The notes under the pieces were generated by a model. The model made no database searches. It was not told the DNA's origin and was given only the letters and a program-made list of their open reading frames with translations. The translations under genes and the position numbers were made by a program. Below are positions 1-5,801 of a DNA stretch of 9,290 bases, piece by piece (position 1 is the first letter of the stretch; each line of letters opens with the position of its first letter). This DNA comes from Legionella genomosp. 1 (GTDB lineage Bacteria > Pseudomonadota > Gammaproteobacteria > Legionellales > Legionellaceae), in contig CAMDBQ010000045.1 in assembly GCA_945889365.1 (NCBI GenBank), positions 1 to 9,290 of the forward strand, given 5' to 3'.

Positions 1-1
1 T

Positions 2-940
2 GAGATGGCATTGCATTGTGAGGGGCAAGCTTTGGATATGGACAAACGAATAGCCAATTCAGATGGCGTGAATATCTCCACGTACAATTTCTGCCATGCA
101 TTCGCGAATACCCGGGGTTGGGAGGGCATTACGCACAGCAGTCGTCATAGCATTAGCTGTTCGCTGATAGCCAAAGCAGGTGAGCTGATGCAGCGTGATT
201 ATGATTATACTACGTCACGCTGCGCTGATAGCCTTCTTTCGATTGATTTGTTGGCTGACAGTGCGGTCAAGCGAGCCGTTGGTCGGTTGGGTGCGCAAAA
301 ATTAAAAACACAAAAAATGCCCGTTTTGTTTTCTTCACGTTTGTCAGGTGGTTTGATTTCGTCGTTTATTGGTGCGATCAGCGGATCTAGCTTGTATCGT
401 AAAAATTCATTTTTGATGGATTCAGTAGGGCAACAGGTTTTTCCTGCCGGGATCCGTATTCATGAACAGCCGCATTTGTTGCGTGCCCTGGGCAGCTCCC
501 CCTTTGATGGTGAAGGCGTGCCGACACGGAACAATGTGTTTGTGGACGATGGACGCGTCTGTCAATACGTATTAGGTTGTTATTCTGCGCGCAGGATGGG
601 TTTACAAACCACGGCGAATAGTGGGGGAGTATTCAACTTGACTATTGATCCAACGGCTGGTGATTTCCCTGCGTTATTAAAGCAAATGGGTACAGGTTTG
701 TTGGTTACGGAATTAATGGGCAACGGTGCAAACGGTTTAACAGGAGATTACTCACGAGGTGCTAGTGGATTTTGGGTTGAAAACGGCGTAATCCAATATC
801 CAGTAGAAGAAATAACCATTGCGGGTAATTTAAAAGATATGTTTCGTGCGATTGTTGCAATTGGCAGCGATATTAATCCGAATGTAGCAACACACTGCGG
901 GTCGGTGCTCATTGAGGAAATGATGATTGCAGGTGATTAA
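2..940 (+). CDS. pmbA: Metalloprotease PmbA/TldE, 3' part (5' end outside window)
   Basis: This is the non-catalytic partner of TldD. In E. coli the TldD-TldE complex is a cytoplasmic metalloprotease that matures microcin B17 and degrades the CcdA antitoxin; the zinc-binding HExxxH belongs to TldD and none is seen here. About 313 residues are present. The frame is open to the left edge, so the ATG at 5 is internal, and roughly 140 N-terminal residues are missing compared with the 450-residue E. coli protein. Family blocks, from memory of E. coli PmbA, are STRHS-like (SSRHSIS), a YRK.SFL.DS.G block, TPFDSEGV-like SPFDGEGVPT, MGTGLLVTELMG, and GDYSRGASGFWVENG followed by IQYPVEEITIAGNLKDM. The C-terminus ends CGSVLIEEMMIAGD, as in the family. 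It is convergent with infA. Assignment is firm; only the 5' end is unseen. Confidence 0.95.
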   Translation, partial: EMALHCEGQALDMDKRIANSDGVNISTYNFCHAFANTRGWEGITHSSRHSISCSLIAKAGELMQRDYDYTTSRCADSLLSIDLLADSAVKRAVGRLGAQKLKTQKMPVLFSSRLSGGLISSFIGAISGSSLYRKNSFLMDSVGQQVFPAGIRIHEQPHLLRALGSSPFDGEGVPTRNNVFVDDGRVCQYVLGCYSARRMGLQTTANSGGVFNLTIDPTAGDFPALLKQMGTGLLVTELMGNGANGLTGDYSRGASGFWVENGVIQYPVEEITIAGNLKDMFRAIVAIGSDINPNVATHCGSVLIEEMMIAGD

Positions 941-944
941 TTGT

Positions 945-965
945 GTAGGGGCCGCTAGCCCCTAA
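945..965. terminator. Hairpin between convergent pmbA and infA; terminator and/or REP-like
   Basis: Perfect 7-bp inverted repeat TAGGGGC (946-952) / GCCCCTA (958-964) with a 5-nt loop. It lies 5 bases after the pmbA stop and 10 bases past the infA stop, so it could end transcription from both sides. The + strand continues into a weak T-rich stretch (TATTATTTTAATTC), not a clean U tract. The + strand begins GTAG followed by the stem, which is also the head of RAYT-type REP palindromes, so a REP origin is possible. Confidence 0.5.
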
Positions 966-974
966 CCTATTATT

Positions 975-1196
975 TTAATTCTTATCCCGAAATATAATCC
1001 GACCTTTGGTCAAATCATAAGGCGTTAGTTCTACTTTCACTTTATCGCCAGTCAAAATTCGAATGTAATTTTTTCGCATACGGCCTGAAATGTGAGCTGT
1101 AACAACATGCCCATTTTCAAGCTCTACACGGAACATGGTGTTAGGCAGGGTGTCAATTACCGTGCCAAGCATCTCAATGTGATCTTCTTTTGCCAT
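975..1196 (-). CDS. infA: Translation initiation factor IF-1
   Basis: IF-1 binds the A site of the 30S subunit and helps IF-2 and IF-3 place the initiator tRNA. The 73-residue product is almost identical to E. coli IF-1 (72 residues) as I recall it. It begins MAKEDHIEM, keeps the OB-fold core TLPNTMFRVELENGHVVTAH and the SGRMRKNYIRILTGDKVKVELTPYDL block, and ends GRIIFRDKN, one residue longer than E. coli. The ATG at 1196 gives the canonical MAKED start. Only a weak purine stretch (GAGAG, about 4 bases upstream) serves as ribosome site. It stands alone, convergent with pmbA, and marks the left border of the accessory block. Confidence 0.98.
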   Translation of the reverse strand: MAKEDHIEMLGTVIDTLPNTMFRVELENGHVVTAHISGRMRKNYIRILTGDKVKVELTPYDLTKGRIIFRDKN

Positions 1197-1213
1197 AGGT
1201 CTCTCAGATAATA

Positions 1214-1242
1214 ATTATACTAAAGCGCAAATAGTGCACTAA
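1214..1242 (-). promoter_or_regulatory. Probable infA promoter
   Basis: On the minus strand a perfect -10 box TATAAT occupies 1219-1214. A 17-base spacer places only a weak -35 (TTAGTG, 1242-1237). A start about 7 bases past the -10 would leave a leader of only about 10 nt before the infA ATG. A perfect palindrome TAGTGCACTA (1232-1241) overlaps the -35 position and could be an operator; that is inference. Confidence 0.5.
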
Positions 1243-1278
1243 ATTGAACGAAATGGCAATCAAGTATTATTTTTAAAT

Positions 1279-1301
1279 GGTTGGGCCAAGGCCCAACCTA
1301 C
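1279..1301 (-). repeat. REP-like palindrome with GTAG head
   Basis: Read on the minus strand this is GTAG running into an 8-bp perfect hairpin, GGTTGGGC-CTTG-GCCCAACC. A GTAG (or GGAG) tetranucleotide directly followed by an imperfect or perfect hairpin is the hallmark of REP elements mobilised by REP-associated tyrosine transposases (RAYTs). A RAYT remnant lies 3.7 kb away. Apart from this element and the promoter at 1428-1443, I see nothing recognisable in 1242-1485. Confidence 0.6.
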
Positions 1302-1427
1302 AGCTGGTTGATCGAATTTTAATGCGAAAGCCGTGGAAAATCCGCTCATGATAAAGACAAAACAGTAACCAGGGCTGTAGCGTATGGATTGGGCGGCACG
1401 GAAGTAAAAATAAAGGCCATAATGAGC

Positions 1428-1443
1428 TTTAATGTGCTATAAT
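1428..1443 (+). promoter_or_regulatory. Extended -10 promoter of the 1486-2928 gene
   Basis: TGC-TATAAT at 1435-1443 is a perfect extended -10 element. No convincing -35 hexamer sits 16-18 bases upstream, which fits a TGn-dependent promoter. A start near 1450 gives a leader of about 35 nt with AGGGAG (1470-1475) ahead of the ATG at 1486. The 16-mer is nearly identical to the promoter of the convergent J-domain gene (4922-4935). CTATA-ATAA-TATAG (1437-1450) is also an inverted repeat covering the -10 to the start site. Confidence 0.7.
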
Positions 1444-1485
1444 AATATAGACTATTTTAAAGTTTCTATGAGGGAGAAAAATACC

Positions 1486-2928
1486 ATGCCATTTTACGAA
1501 GACCTGGAACGCATTGAAGGCATGTTAGATTCTTGCTTAACCATTAAAGATTGCGGTGAAGGAGCAATTCTCGTCAATGAGGTCATGGTGGATACAAACG
1601 CGCAGGTAGAGATGCTGACGCCAACCTTTTTCAGTGCATCTTCAGCAGACAACCCTATGATTAAAACCTTTATGGAGTTTTTCCAGCAAAACGGTATTTT
1701 ACCCAGAGAAACGCCAGCTATACCTATTATCAGGGATATTCCATTGAGATGCAGGACAGCCAGAGGCGATGCAGCAGCACAACAAATATTATTTGCGCGT
1801 TTTTTGGAGCAGGACATTCTAGTCAACCAATGGACCAATATATTCGAAAATGAATACCTTAGAATGAAACATGAAATCGGCGCGTTATATGATAATCCAG
1901 CTTTCAATCAATACAAAACAACGAAAGTCATTCGTGACGCCGAAGGAAATGCTTTGACTTCCGGAGGTTATTATATTTTTAGCCAAAAAATATCTGGTAT
2001 AGATATCGACTTACGCGTTCCAGAAAGCCATGGAATAAAAGATATAGAGGCCGCAGTAGAAAAAACATTGAATGATACTCTGAACTCACAAAAAATATTT
2101 ATGTCACTCAAGTCTAAATTGCGTGGATTTCAACGCATTGGGTTTAATGTTAGAGGGGTTTCCCAGGGGGCGTTTGCAAACATCGGAGACATACAGAATG
2201 CAGATTTAGGTGGCGGACATCAGTCTTTTTTCTTACTGGATAGGTCTACCAAGACAATGTCTTTCATCAATGATGCCGTGGCAGCTCGAGACACGAGTGA
2301 AAACGTCCTATTTCTAAGAACTCAACTAGATATCTTTTTGAGAAGCATGGGGGACACCACTGCATATACATTACAGATTCTCTCAGGAAAATCTCGACAA
2401 CCAGAGGGTAGCAGAATATTAGGGCAACCCTGTAGTATTAGTCAGTTTTGCCATTATGCAGCCGTTTTATCGGGCGTGCCTGTGAGCGAAATCCGAGATA
2501 CAGTGCCTACAAAAGTGACAACATTACTGTATTTACTTCAATATCCTGGTAAGACACCAGAGTTAACCGGGGTGTTAAACGCACTGGCAGCTCGGCTCGG
2601 GCAGAATATGGTTGAGCAACGAACAACACTAAACCCAAAGCGTAATGCAGCTGCAGGTGGGGGCGCTGTAGCATCGAAACCACTCGAAAATATTAATCAG
2701 AATTCTATCAGTGCCAGCTTCCAACTCAACTGCATGATGGGCTTGGCTGTTGCCGGAGCGGCTATTCTGTGTGTAGCGATTTGCGCTTTCCCACTGGTTT
2801 CTATCCCGATATTGGTTGTTGGTGCGGCATTATTACTGACCAGTGCGGGAATGTTTGCTGGCCAAAAGCCAAATGATGAAAATGATCCACCACACAATGA
2901 TCAGCAGCGTAACCATTCACCACGATGA
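1486..2928 (+). CDS. Unrecognised 480-aa protein; possible clan CE cysteine protease/acyltransferase with C-terminal membrane hairpin
   Basis: I do not recognise the whole protein. The ATG at 1486 has AGGGAG 10 bases upstream; an in-frame ATG at 1432 lies inside the promoter and one at 1468 lacks a ribosome site. No signal peptide is visible. In the middle, HQSFFLLDRSTKTMSFIND (His245; Asn262, Asp263) resembles the Ulp1 block HWxLxxIDxxxxTIxYxDS, where the acidic residue is also 17 after the His. Cys316 follows in QPCSISQFCHYAAVL, close to the Ulp1/YopJ pattern C-[GS]-[IV]-x. The Asn262-Cys316 distance is 54, against about 49 in Ulp1. The oxyanion Gln is not placed as in Ulp1 (Gln314 is only two before Cys). 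Residues about 417-459 form two hydrophobic segments split at a proline, followed by a polar 21-residue tail. The gene is AT-richer than pmbA or murJ and convergent with a J-domain gene. A host-directed effector is inferred; the gene is sure, the function is not. Confidence 0.85.
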   Translation: MPFYEDLERIEGMLDSCLTIKDCGEGAILVNEVMVDTNAQVEMLTPTFFSASSADNPMIKTFMEFFQQNGILPRETPAIPIIRDIPLRCRTARGDAAAQQILFARFLEQDILVNQWTNIFENEYLRMKHEIGALYDNPAFNQYKTTKVIRDAEGNALTSGGYYIFSQKISGIDIDLRVPESHGIKDIEAAVEKTLNDTLNSQKIFMSLKSKLRGFQRIGFNVRGVSQGAFANIGDIQNADLGGGHQSFFLLDRSTKTMSFINDAVAARDTSENVLFLRTQLDIFLRSMGDTTAYTLQILSGKSRQPEGSRILGQPCSISQFCHYAAVLSGVPVSEIRDTVPTKVTTLLYLLQYPGKTPELTGVLNALAARLGQNMVEQRTTLNPKRNAAAGGGAVASKPLENINQNSISASFQLNCMMGLAVAGAAILCVAICAFPLVSIPILVVGAALLLTSAGMFAGQKPNDENDPPHNDQQRNHSPR

Positions 2929-4890
2929 CTATGGGGTTTTCTTTAGCGCTTCTTTTAGCTGAACGACAACCTCATCAGTACCAGTGGTTTTTATACGCCC
3001 AAGCTCCTCTTTAAGTAATCCCAAGCGGTGGGTTTTGTTATCGCCTTTATTTATTGCCTCTTCAATTTGATCTCGGCTTACTGAGTTTTTATCTTGAGTT
3101 GACGACAGTAATCCCTGTAGCTCCCGCATAGTTTGGCTTCTTGTTGGGGAGATCCAAGAGAAAATCCAGAAAGAGCTCAAATAACCTAAAAATGATTGTG
3201 ATTTATACGCGCTTAATATAGTAGTAAACGCTTGTTTAGAAATCGTATTACTTGAGTTATTTTGTGGTGTTATATCGTCACCCCGCGGATCCAATGTACT
3301 TCCCTTTCCTAGTAATATGGATGGCTCTATCCGGTCCGACTGAGCAACTTCAGCCAACGATGCACTAGAAGGCTCGCTAACTTTTTCAGATAAGCCTAAG
3401 TCTTTAATATTTTTTCGTGCTAAATAGCCACGAACTAAAGATTGAATTTTTATAGCCGATTGATGCCATTCTTTTGGTTCTGCTTGACTCTCTTTACTTG
3501 ATGATTGAGGATTTTGAGTGCCTATATTAACGGTTAAGTTTTTAGCTTGTTCTTTAATATATCCGCGTAGTTCATGAGGCGATTCAAAAGCATAAACATC
3601 TTTTAAAGAAAAAAGACCTTTTCGAGTTAATTCAATACAGTCATCGTCTAAAAAACGTTCAAGGTAGTCACAATTAGATGTTCCGTGTGCATATGACCAA
3701 CGAAATAGACTATTTATATCGTCAATCGTTACTAGGCCTTCAACAAGAGCGGGTATAAGGTTTTTAGAGGCTAATGTCGTGAGAAAATAAAACGTCGCCC
3801 CATCGGATGAGTTTATTTGTTCGGCAGAAAAAAAACCTCCCGTTGCGTATAACTCGACAATCTTAATTATTGTCGCTGCATTATACCAGTCCCTGTACTT
3901 TTCTTTAAAAGCCGTCAAATCTATTGTTTGAGCTTTATTGCGTGCAGATGTATCCTGAAAATCTCGTTTAGTGGCTACGATTTTTTGCAGATTAACGTCT
4001 TGCCTATGTTTAACATTTTGTTCTCTGTTGATAGCCCACTCTATTCTCATCCGAGCTTTCTGCAATACTGTAAGTGTTTCTTTTTCATCTTTCGATAAAA
4101 GTTGGTAAGTTAATGTTGAAAACATGCAATCACCCATTTTGGATAAATAAGCCAGGGTAAACGCTTCGTTTTCAGGAGTTAACAAATTGACGCGATCAAG
4201 GCGAGTGATTGTGTATGCAACATCATCTGCTACGGACGAATGTTTCATTAACTGATTTAATCGTTCTTGTGTTACTAGTACATCTTCTGACAATATCTTG
4301 AATGCCTCAACCAGGCCATGATAATGACTCAAGTTACATTCAGATTCAGATGGTATATTGAGATTTGCTTTAGCTGCCAGTGATTCAAAGATAAATTTTA
4401 ATACGTAAGGGTTACTGATCTCATACTCTCCCTTGTTTGGCCAGCTTAAATGCTCACATGCAATATCAAAACTTTGTTGATTAAGACAGTCGTTCTCAAA
4501 TAAATCTCCAAGATTGTGACCAACAATTTCGACTTCGTTTTCTGTCATTGCATTAAATACCTGAAGATTATTTAGTTCAAGTCCTGCTTCTTCAAATAGC
4601 CTAGAGAACGCTTCCAGATACTCATCTCTTGTGGGGATTTTAAAAAAATCAGAGAACCATTCGTCTAATGGATCGTCCAATGATTTGTCAGTTGATACTT
4701 GAGTTAAGACTCCGTATGCCTCACCGACTTTTTTAAACAGTTCTTCCTGTTCTGTTTTTATGCTGGTTGCTTTACCTGAATGTCGATCTGGATGGTGCAA
4801 AAACGCCAATCTTTTATAAGCTCTTTTTATTTCGTCTTCTGTAGAACCTTTTTCCAGCCCGAGAATAACCAATGCTTCATTTTTATCCAT
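2929..4890 (-). CDS. J-domain protein with helical repeats and an IQ (calmodulin-binding) motif; putative effector
   Basis: A 653-residue protein when started at the ATG at 4890, which has GGGGAT 6 bases upstream; the in-frame ATG at 4956 lies upstream of the promoter. Residues about 3-64 are a J domain: EALVILGLEKGSTEDEIKRA, then YKRLAFLHHPDR with the essential HPD at 33-35. J domains stimulate Hsp70 ATPase. There is no G/F stretch or zinc finger, so it is class III-like. Residues about 80-450 are mostly helical, with degenerate units such as LSEDVLVTQERLNQL, LDRVNLLTPENEAF, EGLVTIDDINSLF and KGLFSLKDVYAF. Residues 482-492 read IQSLVRGYLAR, a perfect IQxxxRGxxxR. A Ser/Asn-rich linker follows, then an aromatic segment (567-580, FLGYLSSFWIFSWI) and a charged helical tail. 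IQ motifs normally bind calmodulin, which bacteria lack, so a host target is inferred; Legionella SidJ is a known precedent. The stop abuts the convergent gene's stop. Confidence 0.9.
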   Translation of the reverse strand: MDKNEALVILGLEKGSTEDEIKRAYKRLAFLHHPDRHSGKATSIKTEQEELFKKVGEAYGVLTQVSTDKSLDDPLDEWFSDFFKIPTRDEYLEAFSRLFEEAGLELNNLQVFNAMTENEVEIVGHNLGDLFENDCLNQQSFDIACEHLSWPNKGEYEISNPYVLKFIFESLAAKANLNIPSESECNLSHYHGLVEAFKILSEDVLVTQERLNQLMKHSSVADDVAYTITRLDRVNLLTPENEAFTLAYLSKMGDCMFSTLTYQLLSKDEKETLTVLQKARMRIEWAINREQNVKHRQDVNLQKIVATKRDFQDTSARNKAQTIDLTAFKEKYRDWYNAATIIKIVELYATGGFFSAEQINSSDGATFYFLTTLASKNLIPALVEGLVTIDDINSLFRWSYAHGTSNCDYLERFLDDDCIELTRKGLFSLKDVYAFESPHELRGYIKEQAKNLTVNIGTQNPQSSSKESQAEPKEWHQSAIKIQSLVRGYLARKNIKDLGLSEKVSEPSSASLAEVAQSDRIEPSILLGKGSTLDPRGDDITPQNNSSNTISKQAFTTILSAYKSQSFLGYLSSFWIFSWISPTRSQTMRELQGLLSSTQDKNSVSRDQIEEAINKGDNKTHRLGLLKEELGRIKTTGTDEVVVQLKEALKKTP

Positions 4891-4921
4891 TTTTTTATCC
4901 CCAATTATATCCATATTGTTC

Positions 4922-4935
4922 ATTATAGCATTAAA
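4922..4935 (-). promoter_or_regulatory. Extended -10 promoter of the J-domain gene
   Basis: On the minus strand TTTAATGCTATAAT holds a perfect TGn-TATAAT (4930-4922). Transcription would start near 4915, which excludes the in-frame ATGs at 4956 and 4923 and supports the ATG at 4890. There is no good -35. The sequence differs from the promoter of the facing gene (1428-1443) only by a TG insertion. Confidence 0.7.
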
Positions 4936-4943
4936 TTGAATAG

Positions 4944-4957
4944 AGTGCCTCAGCACT
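4944..4957. promoter_or_regulatory. Small inverted repeat at the -35 position of the J-domain gene
   Basis: AGTGC-CTCA-GCACT, a 5-bp inverted repeat, covers the place where a -35 box would be. A repressor or activator site is possible but unproven. The same half-site appears in the TAGTGCACTA palindrome at the infA promoter. It lies at the very end of the RAYT remnant. Confidence 0.3.
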
Positions 4958-5201
4958 AACTTTCACGCATGCCCGGCAGTTCTCCATTGCTTCCCCAATG
5001 GATGTCCTAATGACCGCGCTCAACATGCTTAAAAAACATACTGCATTTCCAGTCAGATGGTTTTGCTACGTAGCCATGTTTAACGGGGTTGTAATGGATA
5101 TAATCACGGCCGCGATGTCAGTTGTCTTCATCTCGAATCAAATGCTCCCAAAATCGATTTTGCCAAATATGTTGTTCACGTCGATGATTTAACAATGGTA
5201 A
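4956..5201 (-). pseudogene. Remnant of a REP-associated tyrosine transposase (RAYT, Y1/IS200-like), C-terminal part
   Basis: Minus-strand translation of one frame gives NHRREQHIWQNRFWEHLIRD, then after a stop DYIHYNPVKHGYVAKPSDW, a region replacing the usual SSFHRYV (CSMFFKHVERG), and finally DIHWGSNGE. The blocks W(Q)xRFWEHxIRDExD, DYIHYNPVKHG and DWxxS are diagnostic of the C-terminus of RAYTs, which are HUH single-strand transposases that act on REP palindromes. Two in-frame stops interrupt it: TGA at 5120-5118 and TAG at 5009-5007, the latter where the family usually has Tyr. A TAG at 4958-4956 closes the frame. The N-terminal catalytic part with HUH and Tyr is absent from the window, and upstream the frame closes at 5204-5202. 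It is therefore dead and cannot mobilise REPs itself. Confidence 0.85.
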
Positions 5202-5462
5202 TTACTCATGATTCATCATTTTCCAGGTGGTTGGATTGTGTCGGGCACCTCGCTACCGCTCCTTTGCGCGATCTGCGACTGAATGAGCAGCATGCCGATC
5301 AACTTAGCGAGATTCTGCCGTTCAATCAGTGCGGTGAACAGAAAATTGTGCGAATATTTTTTTTGATAAAGCGTGGAAGGCATTTAAAATATGGGCTTTC
5401 ATCACTCACCCATAACGGCTGAAACGATATGACGGTTATTGTGATTCAATGAGAAATATGAT
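5202..5462. other. Unassigned stretch between RAYT remnant and rpsT terminator
   Basis: No gene is recognised. A + frame from 5195 to 5422 (75 codons) contains a coherent-looking stretch (LRDLRLNEQHADQLSEILPF), and after a T8 run near 5360 another frame continues with FFDKAWKAFKIWAFITHP to a stop. This could be a frameshifted gene fragment, but I cannot name a family, no ribosome site precedes the ATG, and chance is not excluded. I see no RAYT N-terminus here in any frame. Confidence 0.25.
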
Positions 5463-5490
5463 CCCGAACCGGCGTGCCGGTTCGGGTGTT
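5463..5490 (-). terminator. Strong hairpin downstream of rpsT, probably bidirectional terminator
   Basis: Perfect 10-bp stem CCCGAACCGG (5463-5472) / CCGGTTCGGG (5477-5486) with a 4-nt loop, about 50 bases past the rpsT stop. On the minus strand it is followed by a moderately U-rich tail (ATCATATTTCTC). On the + strand TGTTTTC follows, so it may also stop transcription leaving the accessory block. Confidence 0.7.
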
Positions 5491-5498
5491 TTCGGATA

Positions 5499-5514
5499 AG
5501 GAGCCACAGCCCCT
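5499..5514 (-). repeat. Small hairpin sharing AGGGGCT with two other gene ends
   Basis: On the minus strand AGGGGC-TGTG-GCTCCT forms a 6-bp stem with one G-U pair, 20 bases after the rpsT stop and ahead of the strong terminator. The octamer TAGGGGCT also follows infA and the 8907-9290 gene on the same strand. Confidence 0.35.
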
Positions 5515-5534
5515 AGAGCAACGGAAACGCTGGA

Positions 5535-5801
5535 TTAAGCCGCCATGCCTTTAACGCGAGCACTTAAGCGGCTTTTAATTCTTGATGCTTTGTTCTTGTG
5601 TAGCAGGCCTTTGCCAGCGGCTTTATCAATAATGGGTTGTGCTTTGGCATAAGCAGCACGCGCCACTTCTTGGTCGCCCGCTTCTACAGCTTTAAGAACA
5701 TTTTTAATATATGTACGGTACATGGAACGCGCGCTGGCGTTATGCGCACGTATTTTAATGTTTTGACGTGCACGTTTAATCGCTGATTTAATATTTGCCA
5801 C
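5535..5801 (-). CDS. rpsT: 30S ribosomal protein S20
   Basis: S20 is a helical 16S rRNA-binding protein of the small subunit. The 88-residue product starts MANIKSAIKRARQN and keeps HNASARSMYRTYIKNVLKAV, the AKAQPIIDKAAGKGLLHKNKA block and the Arg/Lys-rich C-terminus; E. coli S20 has 87 residues and opens MANIKSAKKRA. I choose the GTG at 5801: GGAGA (5812-5808) lies 6 bases upstream and the protein then begins exactly like the family. A TTG two codons upstream (5807) would sit almost on the ribosome site. A non-ATG start recalls E. coli rpsT, whose weak UUG start takes part in autoregulation. Divergent from murJ, a neighbourhood common in gammaproteobacteria. Confidence 0.97.
   Translation of the reverse strand: MANIKSAIKRARQNIKIRAHNASARSMYRTYIKNVLKAVEAGDQEVARAAYAKAQPIIDKAAGKGLLHKNKASRIKSRLSARVKGMAA

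Noticed and set aside
1302..1430. Minus-strand open frame through the REP palindrome (reads QPAVGWALAQPF)
   Set aside because: It is simply the translation of a REP-type palindrome, with no start signal and no family.
1415..1440. A Legionella-type PmrA box before the protease-like gene
   Set aside because: TAATG/TTTAATG repeats are suggestive but do not match the cTTAATatT consensus closely, and the J-domain promoter lacks the repeat spacing.
1432..1485. Upstream ATGs at 1432 and 1468 as starts for the protease-like gene
   Set aside because: The ATG at 1432 lies upstream of and within the extended -10 promoter, and neither has a ribosome site; the ATG at 1486 has AGGGAG.
1494..1907. Minus-strand ORF inside the protease-like gene, and similar long shadows in murJ (6681-6936) and the aminopeptidase gene (7758-8228, 8189-8540)
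   Set aside because: They are antisense or out-of-frame shadows of well-supported genes, without ribosome sites or recognisable products.
4891..4956. ATG at 4956 (22 extra residues) as start of the J-domain gene
   Set aside because: It is upstream of the -10 box; the extension does not belong to a J domain and overlaps the RAYT remnant tail.
4998..5192. A 64-codon + strand ORF
   Set aside because: It is antisense to the RAYT remnant, whose minus-strand translation explains the sequence.
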